The notes: generated by a model from the letters alone, not told the origin. A stretch of DNA of 64,000 nucleotides from Clostridia bacterium (GCA_017463485.1 JAFTPD010000015.1:1-64000); one strand, 5' to 3'; shown: positions 14,735 through 24,202, counted from the first letter of the stretch. Program-made: numbers and translations.

Positions 14735-14763
14735 ATTGTATCACGGAATGTGGTGTTTGTCAA
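14735..14763 (-). promoter_or_regulatory. Sigma-A promoter of structured RNA copy 2
   Basis: Minus-strand TTGACA (14763-14758), 17-base spacer, TACAAT (14740-14735), then six bases before the first GCC of helix P1, exactly the arrangement seen at copy 1. Confidence 0.8.
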
Positions 14764-14907
14764 GCGTGGAGTGATATTTTTTTCATTTGTTTCGTTTCAG
14801 TTTAGATTTCTTTTGTATAATTTTGTCGTAAAAAATCATAGGCGTTATAAAGATATCATTTTTAGGAGGCAGGGGACGTCGTTCCTTTTGCCCGAAAGGT
14901 GGAGACT

Positions 14908-16554
14908 ATGAATACACATACTATCGACGGCAAATGCTACGCGCGGATGCTGCTTGGCGGCGCGGCGCGGCTTGCCGAGAGGCGTGACGAGCTGAACGCG
15001 CTCAACGTTTTCCCCGTAGCAGACGGTGACACGGGAACTAATATGCTCAAAACCGTTGAGGGCGGACTTGCCCGCGTGAGCGGTGAGAGATCGGACGTCG
15101 GTGCGGCGTCGGGCGACTTTTCCAAGGGAATTTTACTGTCGGCGCGCGGAAATTCGGGCGTTATCCTGTCCCAGATATTTGCGGGCATCAACGAAGGACT
15201 CTCAGGGCTTGAGAGCGTTACCGCATCCCAGCTTGCCGAGGCGTACAAGCACGGCATTGCGCGCTCCTACGCGGCGGTACAAAATCCCACCGAGGGAACG
15301 ATACTTACCGTTTTCCGCGAAAGCGCGGAATATGCGGCTTCGCACATTGATGCCGACTCGTCAGTCGAGGACTTTTACCGTTTGCACATCGAGGAGGCAA
15401 AGCGCTCACTTGCGGCGACGCCCAAGCTACTGCCTGTTCTTGCGGAGGCGGGTGTTGTGGACTCGGGTGCGGCGGGCTACCTTTGCATAGCGGAGGGCAT
15501 GTACGAGGCGCTTGGCGGTGCGGAAATATCCTTTACACTGACGGCAGAAAACGAAAAGAGCGACGTTGACATTGACAAATTCACCCGCGACAGCGTGCTT
15601 GAATTCGGCTACTGCACCGAGTTTTTGCTTCGTCTGACTACGGCGAAGGTTGACCCCGACAATTTTGATATTTCCCGCGTGCTGTCAGTGCTTGACGAGC
15701 TTGCGGGCGAGAGCGTTGTGGCGTACAAGCAGGGCGATATCGTCAAGGTTCACGTCCACACCTTCATCCCCGGAGCGATTCTTGCGCGGATGCAGGAGTT
15801 TGGCGAATTTTTGACCGTAAAGGTGGAGAATATGTCGCTCGGTCACTCCGAGGAAAAGCCGACGGAGAAAACAAAAAAAGTCAAGAGCGACAAGCATTAT
15901 GCGGTTGTTTGCGTTGCGAGCGGCGACGGTATGACGGCGCTGTTTGAGGATATGGGTGCGGATATCATCATCTCGGGCGGACAGACATCAAATCCGTCCA
16001 TTGAGGAGTTCGTGTGCGCGTTTGACGAGTGCGGCGCGGAGAATATTATCGTCCTTCCGAACAATAAAAATATTATACTTGCTGCAAAGCAGGCGGCAGA
16101 GCTTTACGAGGGTGCGAGGGTGCATGTCATTCCCAGCAAGAGCATCATGCAGGGCTACGGCGCGCTGTCCGTCATCACCCCGGGCATCAAGGATATGGAC
16201 GCGCTTGTGGCAAGTGCTACCCGTGCTGCGGCCGACACCGTTGACGGCGAGATCACGCAGGCAGTGCGCGACGCAGTCATTGACGGAGTGCGGGTGAAGA
16301 TTGGCGACTACATGGCTATCAGCGGCGGTGAGATCGCGGCGGTAGCGGACAATCCCGAGGACGCGGTGCTTGCAATGCTTGAAAAAACGGACACTGATCT
16401 TTGCGAGATAATCACTCTTATCGTGGGCAAGAGCGTGTCGGATGAGAGAAGGGCAGAGCTTACCGAAAGGATCTCGGAGCTTTATGAGGACTGCGAGGTG
16501 GTGGTACACCTTGGCGGTCAGGACGTGTACGATTACTACGTTGCAGTAGAGTAA
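14908..16554 (+). CDS. fakA: Fatty acid kinase subunit FakA (DAK2/YloV family)
   Basis: The 548-residue protein has an N-terminal DhaL/DAK2 ATP-binding domain (residues about 1-200, with NVFPVADGDTGTNML and ARGNSGVILSQ) and a C-terminal YloV-type domain with DegV-like fold (from about 310). FakA phosphorylates fatty acids held by a DegV-type FakB partner, giving acyl-phosphate for phospholipid synthesis. The context fits: plsX, a degV/fakB gene, a GNAT-type gene and an acyl carrier protein follow on the same strand with short gaps. GGTGGAG precedes the ATG by 3-4 bases. An older annotation style would call this a dihydroxyacetone kinase-like protein. Confidence 0.93.
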   Translation: MNTHTIDGKCYARMLLGGAARLAERRDELNALNVFPVADGDTGTNMLKTVEGGLARVSGERSDVGAASGDFSKGILLSARGNSGVILSQIFAGINEGLSGLESVTASQLAEAYKHGIARSYAAVQNPTEGTILTVFRESAEYAASHIDADSSVEDFYRLHIEEAKRSLAATPKLLPVLAEAGVVDSGAAGYLCIAEGMYEALGGAEISFTLTAENEKSDVDIDKFTRDSVLEFGYCTEFLLRLTTAKVDPDNFDISRVLSVLDELAGESVVAYKQGDIVKVHVHTFIPGAILARMQEFGEFLTVKVENMSLGHSEEKPTEKTKKVKSDKHYAVVCVASGDGMTALFEDMGADIIISGGQTSNPSIEEFVCAFDECGAENIIVLPNNKNIILAAKQAAELYEGARVHVIPSKSIMQGYGALSVITPGIKDMDALVASATRAAADTVDGEITQAVRDAVIDGVRVKIGDYMAISGGEIAAVADNPEDAVLAMLEKTDTDLCEIITLIVGKSVSDERRAELTERISELYEDCEVVVHLGGQDVYDYYVAVE

Positions 16555-16563
16555 GGGGGAGCT

Positions 16564-17544
16564 ATGATTAGGATAGTTATTGATACAAAAGGCGGTGACA
16601 AGGGTGCGGCGACCATGGTAAGGGGCGCGGCTCTGGCGCTTGCAAAGTTTGACGAGCTTGCGGTCGCTCTTGTCGGCGACGGCGAATATATTGCATCAGA
16701 GTGCAAGGCTCTGAATATGCCTGCGGATCGCGTGGAGATCATCGACGCGCCGCTTGAGATCACCAACTTTGATAACGCCGCTGACGCACTGTATAACAAG
16801 ACCGAATCATCCATGCTCAAGGGACTTCGCACTCTGGGCGAGCGCGACGACCTTTTCGGAATTATTTCGTCGGGAAATACGGGGATTCTGCTCACGGGAG
16901 CTATGAGATATCTGTCGGGCAAGGAACGAGTTCGTCCCGCAATGGCGGCGGTGCTTCCCTCGCAGAGCGGCGGATTTACCTGCCTTGTTGACACGGGCGC
17001 GACTATCGACTGCACGCCGCAGATGCTCCATCATTTTGCCCGTCTCGGCGCGGGATTTATGCGCGATACTTATGGAATTGAAAACCCCAAGATCGGACTG
17101 CTGTCAAACGGCGCAGAGCCTACCAAGGGCAACAAGCTGGTAAAGGAAACGCATCCAATTCTGGCGGCCGACGAGTCCTTGAATTTCGTGGGAAATATTG
17201 AGGGCAACAACGCCCTGTCGGGCGAGTGCGACGTGCTTGTGTGTGACGGCTTTGCGGGTAATCAGGTGCTTAAGGTTACCGAGGGTACGGCGACGAGAAT
17301 AATTACCGACGTTATGAAATATGCTTATCGCAAGAACAGCGACGAAATAAAGGCTCTCGGTGCGCATCTGATGAGCATTTACGATATCGGCTCGCTGGGT
17401 GGCGGATTTATTCTCGGCGTTACCAAGCCAGTCATCAAAGCTCGCGGTAACGCGGGCGAGAGCGCGGTCGTGAATACCGCCGAAATGCTGCTTAATATGG
17501 CTCACAGCAGAGCGGTGTTTGACGCCGCAAGAAATAAGGTTTAA
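16564..17544 (+). CDS. plsX: Phosphate acyltransferase PlsX
   Basis: The 326-residue protein is PlsX along its length: IDTKGGDKGA at the start (family DAMGGD region, here altered), SSGNTGILLTGA near residue 102, GFTCLVDTGATIDC, LLSNGAEPTKGN, VGNIEGNNALSGECDVLVCDGFAGN, and a C-terminal ARGNAGE. PlsX interconverts acyl-ACP and acyl-phosphate, linking fatty acid synthesis and FakA-derived acyl-phosphate to PlsY. It starts 10 bases after fakA with GGGGG as ribosome binding site. The replacement of the usual AMGG by TKGG is a small oddity. Confidence 0.95.
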   Translation: MIRIVIDTKGGDKGAATMVRGAALALAKFDELAVALVGDGEYIASECKALNMPADRVEIIDAPLEITNFDNAADALYNKTESSMLKGLRTLGERDDLFGIISSGNTGILLTGAMRYLSGKERVRPAMAAVLPSQSGGFTCLVDTGATIDCTPQMLHHFARLGAGFMRDTYGIENPKIGLLSNGAEPTKGNKLVKETHPILAADESLNFVGNIEGNNALSGECDVLVCDGFAGNQVLKVTEGTATRIITDVMKYAYRKNSDEIKALGAHLMSIYDIGSLGGGFILGVTKPVIKARGNAGESAVVNTAEMLLNMAHSRAVFDAARNKV

Positions 17545-17556
17545 AGGAGAGGGAAT

Positions 17557-18459
17557 ATGTCAAAGATCAAAATCATGTGTACCTCTACGGGATGTATTGA
17601 ATATGCGCCCGAGCGGTACAGAAATCTCGGAATTGAAATCATCCGCATCCACGTTTTCTTCGAGGGTAAGGAGTACAAGGAGGGACTTGACCTTGATCCG
17701 GTTGAGTTTTACAACAGACTTGAGACCATTGAAGACCCCAAGAAAAATCTGCCATATACGGCTATGCCCGACACCGAGGATATCCAAGCCGCTTTCGAAG
17801 GCGCGATAGCCGACGGATATGACGAGGCTATGGTGTTCGCTATTTCGTCGGGTTGCGGCGGAACGTACAACAAGATCAGCCTTATCGCAAAGGATTACGA
17901 GGACAGACTGAAGATACACGTTATCGACACCAAAATCACCTGCTTTGGCGAGGGCTTCCTTGCCATCAAGGCGGCAGAATTTGCACAGAAGGGAATGTCA
18001 AGTGAGGACATTCTCAAGGAGATCGGATGGATGATGCGCCGTCAGGTATTTATGGGCGTTGACGGAAAGCTGGATTATCTCATTTACAACGGCAGACTCA
18101 AGGGTGGCAAGGCGTTTATGGGTCAGATGCTTAATATCTGCCCCGTAGTACACTTTTCAAAGGACGGCGAGATAGTTGCGCTTGAAAGCGTGCGCACGCC
18201 GAAAAAGGCACTCGCCCGCACCTGCGAGATACTTCGCGACATAATCGGCGACAGAGATCCCAAGGACTATCTGCTCTGGCACATTTACACGGGACCCTCC
18301 CTTATTGAAACGCTGAAGCAGATAGAGGGCAAATTCGGAATACAGACCAATCACGAGGCAGTAATTATGTCCCCCGTGAGCGGTGCGCATAACGGCCCTT
18401 GGCTTGCGGGCTACGGACTTGCGTTCCTTCGCCGCGAGGACGAGGATGTGGAGGCTTGA
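17557..18459 (+). CDS. DegV family fatty acid-binding protein (FakB-like)
   Basis: The 300-residue protein fits the DegV fold: an N-terminal CTSTGC in place of DSxxD, VFFEGKEYKEGLDLDPVEFY, a TAMPDTEDIQAAF segment (family TSQPS region), AISSGCGGTYN and a C-terminal GPWLAGYG. DegV/FakB proteins hold a fatty acid in a deep pocket while FakA phosphorylates it. Being next to fakA and plsX makes that role likely. The unusual N-terminal cysteines and the TAMP variant could alter lipid choice. AAAGGAGAGG lies before the ATG. Confidence 0.88.
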   Translation: MSKIKIMCTSTGCIEYAPERYRNLGIEIIRIHVFFEGKEYKEGLDLDPVEFYNRLETIEDPKKNLPYTAMPDTEDIQAAFEGAIADGYDEAMVFAISSGCGGTYNKISLIAKDYEDRLKIHVIDTKITCFGEGFLAIKAAEFAQKGMSSEDILKEIGWMMRRQVFMGVDGKLDYLIYNGRLKGGKAFMGQMLNICPVVHFSKDGEIVALESVRTPKKALARTCEILRDIIGDRDPKDYLLWHIYTGPSLIETLKQIEGKFGIQTNHEAVIMSPVSGAHNGPWLAGYGLAFLRREDEDVEA

Positions 18460-18460
18460 C

Positions 18461-19588
18461 ATGGTTGAGATAAGAGAGGTAAAAACCTCCCGCGACATCA
18501 AGGAATTTATCGAGCTTCCCATTCGGATGTATAAAAAATGCCCCTATTTCGTGCCGCCGCTTTACGGTGACGAGAAAAAGCTGATAAGCACTGGCGGAAA
18601 CCGTGACATTTCGGAGTCGGTGTTCTACCTCGCGCTTCGCGACGGCAAGGTCGTAGGCAGAATACAGGGCATCATACAAAAGCAGTACAACGAAAGTCAC
18701 GGCGTCACTCAGGCGAGATTTACCCGTTTTGATAGCATTGACGACGTAAAGGTTGCTGACGCGCTCTTCTCTGCGGTAGAAAAGTGGGGGGCTGCGCGCG
18801 GAATGACGGAGGTCTGCGGACCTCTCGGTTACAACGACCTTGACCGCGAGGGTATGCTTATCGAGGGCTTTGAGGAAGATTCCACCTTCGAGGAGCAGTA
18901 TAACTTTGAGTATTACGGCAGGCTTTTGGAGTCGGTCGGATACGTAAAGGACGTGGATTGGGTAGAGTACGAGCTTAAAATGCCCGAGCGCCGCAACGAG
19001 ATGCTCTCGCGCGTTGCCAAGCGCACGCTTGAGATGAATAAGCTGCACGTGGCGGACACCAAAAGCATATCCAAGCGCGCGTACATAGCAAAATATCGTG
19101 ACGGATTTTTCGATTGCCTTGACGAGTGCTACCGCCATCTGTACGGCACTGTAAAAATATCCCGCGCGGCGCAGGACGAGCTTATTTCCCAGTTCATGAT
19201 GATAGTAAATAAGGAATACCTCGTGTTCATCTGCGACGAGAATGACCGAGTTGTGGCGTTCGGACTTTGCTTCCCCGGTATCGGAAACGCGGTCAAAAAG
19301 AGCGGCGGACGACTCACTCTGCCCACTCTTATCAAGCTGCTTCGGACGGTTGCAAATCCCGACACCATTGACCTCGGACTCGTGGCAGTGCGTCCCGAAT
19401 ATCAGAATTCGGGTGTGAATGCGGTTATCGTCAACGGACTTCTCGACATTCTTGCCGAGGGCAAGGTCAAGAGATGTGAGACCAACCTCAATCTTGAAAC
19501 CAATACCGCAGTGCAGGCGCAGTGGAAGCATTTTTCCGCCCGTCAGCACAAGCGCAGAAGATCGTACATAAAGAAAATTGGAGGTTAA
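18461..19588 (+). CDS. GNAT-like acyltransferase of unknown substrate
   Basis: The 375-residue protein resembles a family of long GNAT-type proteins. Visible landmarks are CPYFVPPLYGDEKK near residue 28, an N-terminal GNAT-like core with VVGRIQGI, EVCGPLGYNDLDREGMLIEGF near 125, YNFEYYGRLLESVGYVK and a second GNAT-like part with LGLVAVRPEYQNSGVNAVIV near 305. The start lies one base after the DegV stop, with GGAGG inside the previous gene, so translation is coupled. The acyl carrier protein gene follows directly. A role in transferring an acyl chain from this ACP is plausible but inferred from position only. Confidence 0.75.
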   Translation: MVEIREVKTSRDIKEFIELPIRMYKKCPYFVPPLYGDEKKLISTGGNRDISESVFYLALRDGKVVGRIQGIIQKQYNESHGVTQARFTRFDSIDDVKVADALFSAVEKWGAARGMTEVCGPLGYNDLDREGMLIEGFEEDSTFEEQYNFEYYGRLLESVGYVKDVDWVEYELKMPERRNEMLSRVAKRTLEMNKLHVADTKSISKRAYIAKYRDGFFDCLDECYRHLYGTVKISRAAQDELISQFMMIVNKEYLVFICDENDRVVAFGLCFPGIGNAVKKSGGRLTLPTLIKLLRTVANPDTIDLGLVAVRPEYQNSGVNAVIVNGLLDILAEGKVKRCETNLNLETNTAVQAQWKHFSARQHKRRRSYIKKIGG

Positions 19589-19589
19589 T

Positions 19590-19811
19590 ATGTTAGAAAA
19601 ATTAAAACAACTGCTTGCAAAGGTATTGCCCGACGTGGATATGGCTACTGTCACCGAATCGACGAAGCTGGTCGACGACCTCGGCTTTGATTCTCTCGCC
19701 ATGATGATGCTGTCAATGGAGATTGAGGACGCATACGGATTCAGATTTACCGAGTTCGTCCGCTTCGAAACCGTAGGGGACGTCTGCGGCTATCTTGAAA
19801 GCAGAATTTAA
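19590..19811 (+). CDS. Acyl carrier protein
   Basis: The 73-residue protein has the ACP four-helix pattern and the phosphopantetheine site DDLGFDSLAMMML with Ser35. It is an extra, operon-specific ACP rather than a typical acpP neighbour of fab genes. It starts immediately after the GNAT-like gene with GGAGG 5 bases upstream. As the last gene of the fakA-plsX-degV-GNAT unit it likely accepts acyl groups from PlsX or donates them to the GNAT-like enzyme. Confidence 0.93.
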   Translation: MLEKLKQLLAKVLPDVDMATVTESTKLVDDLGFDSLAMMMLSMEIEDAYGFRFTEFVRFETVGDVCGYLESRI

Positions 19812-19919
19812 AGATCGTTGTATACGGGGCATAACTCCAAGCCTGCAAGTCGTTTATTGTGAGAAAGGGCGCTGCCTGCAACGGCTTTTGGCTTTGATTT
19901 CAATTAAAAATTTCAATTT

Positions 19920-19953
19920 AAAAGACCACTCGGACGAGTGGTCTTTTATTTTT
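19920..19953. terminator. Bidirectional terminator between acp and ribokinase
   Basis: A 13-bp perfect stem (AAAAGACCACTCG with its complement, 19920-19932 and 19935-19947) with T-tracts in both directions between converging genes. Confidence 0.85.
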
Positions 19954-19954
19954 A

Positions 19955-20902
19955 TCAGAAATTCAGTATTTCTTCTCTCGTAGGGCAGGATGAAGCCGCA
20001 CCCTTGCGAGTTACCGAAATGCCTGCCGCGCGGTTGGCGAAATCCAACGCATTTGCGACCTTTTCGGACGTTACCTCGCCGTCAAGCTGCTCTGCGATAG
20101 CCACCGCAAGCGCGCCGTTGAAGGTGTCGCCCGCGCCAACGGTATCAATGGCTTTTACCTTGTGGGAGGGAACTACGATCTCCTCCTTGCCGTCGGTCCA
20201 ATAAGCACCGCGCGAGCCGAGGGTAATGACGACGTTCTTAATTCCCTTGCCCAGCAAAAGATTTGCTATCTCGCGCACGTCCTCAATGCTGTCCGGCTCT
20301 TTGCCGCCCGCATAGAACGCCGCCTCGGTTTCGTTTGGAGTAAACCAATCAATTCCGCACAGCATTTCGTCGGACAGAGGTGCTGCGGGCGCGGGGTTGA
20401 GGATAAACGGCTTGCCGTATTTTTTAGCCAAGCGCTTTGCCGTCGCTACGGTGTCAAGGCTTACTTCAAGCTGTGTAAGTACGGCAGAAGCAGATGCAAA
20501 TTCGTCCTCTGCCGCCAAAAGATCTGCTTCGGAGAGGGCGGTGTTTGCGCCGGGGATAACGACAATTCTGTTTTGAGCACTGCCTTCCTCAATCTCAATA
20601 ATTGCGCAACCCGTCGTGTCGGTATCCGAAACTACAACGCACTTTTTATTCATTCCTTCGCCGTCGATGTGGTCGATAAGCACCTTTCCGAAGGCGTCGT
20701 TTCCTATTCTCGATATGAAAATCATTTCACAATCCGCGCCCTTTGCCGCGCGGTGTGCGGCGGTCGCCTGATTGAGTCCCTTGCCACCGGGGCCTATCAT
20801 CATAGCCGTACCCATTACGGTTTCGCCATAGAGGGGCAGACGCTCTGCGCGTCCCGTAATATCCGTGTTACTGCTTCCGACAACAATTATTTTTTTTGAC
20901 AT
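19955..20902 (-). CDS. rbsK: Ribokinase-like PfkB family sugar kinase
   Basis: The 315-residue protein matches ribokinase: an N-terminal VVGSSNTDI, GGKGLNQATAAHRA near residue 39, ILNPAPAAPL, NETEA, and the catalytic DTVGAGDTFNGAL near residue 255. It phosphorylates D-ribose at O-5 in the cytoplasm; other PfkB substrates cannot be excluded. No rbs transport genes are next to it; instead an ECF S component lies upstream 10 bases away on the same strand. AGGTGAGG precedes the ATG. Confidence 0.9.
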   Translation of the reverse strand: MSKKIIVVGSSNTDITGRAERLPLYGETVMGTAMMIGPGGKGLNQATAAHRAAKGADCEMIFISRIGNDAFGKVLIDHIDGEGMNKKCVVVSDTDTTGCAIIEIEEGSAQNRIVVIPGANTALSEADLLAAEDEFASASAVLTQLEVSLDTVATAKRLAKKYGKPFILNPAPAAPLSDEMLCGIDWFTPNETEAAFYAGGKEPDSIEDVREIANLLLGKGIKNVVITLGSRGAYWTDGKEEIVVPSHKVKAIDTVGAGDTFNGALAVAIAEQLDGEVTSEKVANALDFANRAAGISVTRKGAASSCPTREEILNF

Positions 20903-20911
20903 GATTAAACC

Positions 20912-21454
20912 TCACCTTATAATTTTTAATTTGTTAGCCAATCTCACAAGAAGTGGGACGACAATAAACTGTATTACTATTCCGGGGGCGGCGTGAATGA
21001 GTGCGCCGCCGAGGAACAGTGACCACGAAAATTCGCTTCCGGCAAGCCTGTATAAAAGGATGGATGCAAGTCCCCATACTGCCCGTCCGACAACCATTGC
21101 GGAAAAGAGGGACAGATATAGAAACGGCAATTTTTTGGGAAGCGCGCGATACATAGCACCCGACACTGCGCCGTAAACGCACAGCTCTATCGCCATGGCG
21201 ACGGCAGTGGGGAAAAGAGCGGGCATTCCGAACATTACGGAACGCAACAGCGGTGCGGCAAGTCCTACTGCCGCGCCGTAAGGAGCGCCGCATATAAATC
21301 CGCACAAAAATATCGGAATGTGCATGGGGAGCAACATGTTTCCTATGGTCTTGATCTGCCCCGTCAGGAACGGGAATATCAGCGCGAGAGCCAAAAACAG
21401 CCCCGAAAGTACGGTTTTATAAAGGAGGACGTCGGATCTTGCTTTTTGATTCAT
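20912..21454 (-). CDS. ECF transporter S component
   Basis: A 180-residue protein with about six membrane helices. It carries the features of energy-coupling factor substrate-binding subunits (LHIPIFL-type motif as MHIPIFLCGFICG near residue 44, then GAAVGLAAPLLRSVMFGMP). Such S components bind a vitamin or similar small molecule and use a shared EcfAAT module. The substrate is unknown: no riboswitch is visible, because the upstream U32 gene ends 18 bases away. AAGGAGG lies before the ATG. Confidence 0.85.
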   Translation of the reverse strand: MNQKARSDVLLYKTVLSGLFLALALIFPFLTGQIKTIGNMLLPMHIPIFLCGFICGAPYGAAVGLAAPLLRSVMFGMPALFPTAVAMAIELCVYGAVSGAMYRALPKKLPFLYLSLFSAMVVGRAVWGLASILLYRLAGSEFSWSLFLGGALIHAAPGIVIQFIVVPLLVRLANKLKIIR

Positions 21455-21472
21455 ACACAGCCTCCTTGTAAG

Positions 21473-23611
21473 TCATTTTGCAATTCGTCTTGCCTCTCCG
21501 CGAATAGGTTTATTTGCCTTTGCCGCGCTTATGACAGCGTTTACGTTGTCTGCGTCCTCGGTGGTGAATATAAAATGCCGCGAGGTCACGTTTGCACGGC
21601 GTAGGTCATCCTCCTTGTCCGTCATAGATACGGGCAGACTGTTGAGGATAATATTTCGGTGCTTCCACTCACGCAAAACGGGGAAGCACACGCCCCGTCT
21701 GTCCTGCATCACGGCGCCACCCTTGCCGCAGATATTGCAGGCGCTCGCGCCGTACAGCTCGCGAATGGCACATTTTTCAAGCGTCATAAGGGTTATTCGC
21801 CCGTAAACAATTCCGGTTACGTTGCCTTCGATATCCCGCATTTTGGGAAGCGACAGCTCGGGGGAGAGGATAAATTCGTCTATTCCGAGCGCTTCAAGCT
21901 CACGCGCGGTGCAGCTGTTCGTGACGTTAAGGCGGTAATCTCCGCAAATCGTTAGGACCTCGACACCTGCCGACTCGCTTGCCTCGCGCACAAGCGGAAT
22001 ATGCCCAATATTTCCTATCATCACGCGGCTGATTCCGTGGCACATGGCGGCGGTCAGCATGTCGTGCGCCTCGCCTCTCTCACGGTCAAAAATAACGGGT
22101 GGGAGAATAACTCCCAGCTTGTCGGCGGGAATTTTTACGTTATTTTTACGCGCAAACCACACGTCAAGCGGAAGGTATATAACCGAAAAATATTCAACCG
22201 CGCTGTCGGTTACTGCTTCGGGATTTAAAAATCTTGCGGTCACGTCGCGGCGGCGGACACCCTTTGTGGGGAGGGGCTTTGATTGCGCGACGCCATTTTT
22301 GCAACGTGCCTGTACCTCACTCAAAATATATTCGCCGCGGGCACAGTCAAGGGCTGAAAGTGCTTCTCGTCGCAAGGAATTTATGCTTGACAGGGGCATG
22401 ATAAGACCCTCGTCAAAGTCCATGGTAATATTGCCCGGAGTGTACGCCGTGCCGCCCGTTTTGGACAGGTTTTTGCGCACGTCATCCTGCGAGAGGGGGC
22501 GCGTCTGCGCGATCTCGGGCAGTTGTCCCTCAACGGTGGCACTCACCGTAGCGTCACCCTGCCTGAATACGGATGCGCTGACGGAAAGGGCGGCGGGGGA
22601 GTCCGCTTTTATTTTTATTTGCATATCGACGGGCAAAAATCCTTGCTTGGGTAAAGCACGCCGAGCGAGCTGAGCGGTCTTTCCTTTGTCCTCGTCGGAG
22701 CGAATGCCCATCATAGCCGAGCTTATCTTACCCGTAAAATATCCGTCCGTAAATCCGCCTCGGCTGAATGCGTCCGAAAGCTCGCGCATCTCGTCTTGAG
22801 TAGCGCGTCTGCCTTCGTCCAGTAAGCTTCGCCATATAGACGTGACAGTGCGGACGTAATCCGCACTTTTCATTCTTCCCTCGATTTTGAGCGAAGCCAC
22901 GCCGCTGTCAATAAGCTCGGGAACGTGAGCGGCGAGGGACAAGTCCTTGAGCGAGAGGGGATAGCCGTTTGCTCCCCTTCGAGTGCAATAGGGCAGACGG
23001 CAGGGTTGGGCACATTCGCCGCGATTGCCGCTTCGTCCTCCTACTATTGAGGAGAAAAGGCACTGTCCCGAATGGCTGACGCAGAGCGCACCGTGAACGA
23101 ATGCTTCAACCTCAAGCCCGCTGCTTTGAACGGCGTGCTCAAGGTCGGAAAGAGTAGCCTCGCGGGCTATGACAAAGCGTGTAAATCCTTTATCACGCAA
23201 CACTTTTCCTATGTCCGCACAATGCCCGCTCATCTGCGTGCTTGCGTGCAGAGGCATATTCGGCAGTGCTCGGTGTATCTCTGCCGCCGCGCCGAGATCG
23301 GCAACGATAAAGGCGTCAACGCCTGCCTTCGCCGCTTCCTCTGCGGTGGAGAGCAATCCGCTCATTTCACGGTCAAAAATCGCGGTGTTGAGTGTCAGAT
23401 ACACCCGAGTGCCGCCGTCGTGAGCCAACGCAACTGCATCTGTGAGCGAGTCTGCGGTGAAATTCTCTGCGTTTATTCGCGCGTTGAACGCAGAAGCGCC
23501 CAGATACACCGCGTCAGCGCCTGCCGCCACGGCTGATCTGAGCACCTCAAATGAGCCGACGGGGCAAAGAAGCTCGGGTACGGTCTTTTTTCTCGGATTA
23601 TCAGAAATCAT
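21473..23611 (-). CDS. U32 peptidase-family protein (RlhA-like)
   Basis: The 712-residue protein has the U32 core: PELLCPVGSFEVLRSAVAAGADAVYLGA at the start region, EAFVHGALCVSHSGQC, GGRSGNRGECAQPCR (cysteines near residue 175-205), then a collagenase-like middle domain. This long form with an inserted DUF3656-like part resembles RlhA, which hydroxylates C2501 of 23S rRNA; some U32 proteins instead modify tRNA. The start overlaps the end of the ZapA-like gene by 11 bases and has no strong ribosome binding site, implying coupling. Confidence 0.85.
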   Translation of the reverse strand: MISDNPRKKTVPELLCPVGSFEVLRSAVAAGADAVYLGASAFNARINAENFTADSLTDAVALAHDGGTRVYLTLNTAIFDREMSGLLSTAEEAAKAGVDAFIVADLGAAAEIHRALPNMPLHASTQMSGHCADIGKVLRDKGFTRFVIAREATLSDLEHAVQSSGLEVEAFVHGALCVSHSGQCLFSSIVGGRSGNRGECAQPCRLPYCTRRGANGYPLSLKDLSLAAHVPELIDSGVASLKIEGRMKSADYVRTVTSIWRSLLDEGRRATQDEMRELSDAFSRGGFTDGYFTGKISSAMMGIRSDEDKGKTAQLARRALPKQGFLPVDMQIKIKADSPAALSVSASVFRQGDATVSATVEGQLPEIAQTRPLSQDDVRKNLSKTGGTAYTPGNITMDFDEGLIMPLSSINSLRREALSALDCARGEYILSEVQARCKNGVAQSKPLPTKGVRRRDVTARFLNPEAVTDSAVEYFSVIYLPLDVWFARKNNVKIPADKLGVILPPVIFDRERGEAHDMLTAAMCHGISRVMIGNIGHIPLVREASESAGVEVLTICGDYRLNVTNSCTARELEALGIDEFILSPELSLPKMRDIEGNVTGIVYGRITLMTLEKCAIRELYGASACNICGKGGAVMQDRRGVCFPVLREWKHRNIILNSLPVSMTDKEDDLRRANVTSRHFIFTTEDADNVNAVISAAKANKPIRGEARRIAK

Positions 23612-24119
23612 TGAAGGAAAGCAGGTCGAACATAGAGCCTACGCGACTGCGGGAGGTGGCTGGATCCTCCTCCTCGGGCGCGGGAGCAACGACTTTATTT
23701 GTCGCGTCCTCTGCGATCTCCGCAAAAAGCTGAGTGGGGGAGGGAACGTTCTCGGCGACCGCTTCCTGCGCGGGCGCACCCGAGATAAGGGAGCGAAGCA
23801 CCTCGTTCTCCTTTTTAAGCTCCTCCAGCTTATTTGTAAGGTCTGCGGTCTGCGCCTTGAAGGATTCAAGCACTGCGCCGTATTTTTCGCATCTCTCGGC
23901 AAGCTCCTCGTTCTCGTCGGTCATTGCCAGCTTGTCAGCGCAGAATTCGAGCGCGCAAAGCAGTGCAGCCTCGTGCTTGGAGCAAAGGCGGCTTTTGAGG
24001 TTTATTTCGCGCATTTTGCGGTCAAGGATTCCAACCAGACGCTCAACGTAAGCGGGATCTGCGTCGGTAACTACTCCTATCTGAATATCCGCGATCATCA
24101 GGGAATACTTTTGTTTCAT
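23601..24119 (-). CDS. zapA: ZapA-like cell division protein
   Basis: The 172-residue protein starts MKQKYSLMIADIQIGVVTD and has the ZapA helical region (YVERLVGILDRKMREIN, residues about 22-40) followed by a long coiled coil (about 70-110). ZapA binds and bundles FtsZ. The C-terminal 60 residues, rich in Ala, Pro and Glu and ending VGSMFDLLSFNDF, extend beyond typical ZapA. ATG 24117-24119 follows AAGGAGG. The usual Clostridia pairing of zapA with a U32 peptidase gene is kept here. Confidence 0.85.
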   Translation of the reverse strand: MKQKYSLMIADIQIGVVTDADPAYVERLVGILDRKMREINLKSRLCSKHEAALLCALEFCADKLAMTDENEELAERCEKYGAVLESFKAQTADLTNKLEELKKENEVLRSLISGAPAQEAVAENVPSPTQLFAEIAEDATNKVVAPAPEEEDPATSRSRVGSMFDLLSFNDF

Positions 24120-24173
24120 ATCCAAACCTCCTTGAGTTTGTAAATAAGATTTTGAGTCAATTTTAAAAAACAC

Positions 24174-24202
24174 TTGCAATTACGGCAAATAAATAGTATA
24201 AT
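24174..24202 (+). promoter_or_regulatory. Sigma-A promoter of proB
   Basis: TTGCAA, 17-base spacer, TATAAT. The leader is about 100 bases and A/T-rich; no obvious riboswitch or attenuator is seen in it. Confidence 0.7.

Noticed and set aside
20903..20911. Riboswitch for the ECF S component
   Set aside because: The gene lies 18 bases behind the U32 gene and 10 bases before ribokinase; there is no room for an aptamer.
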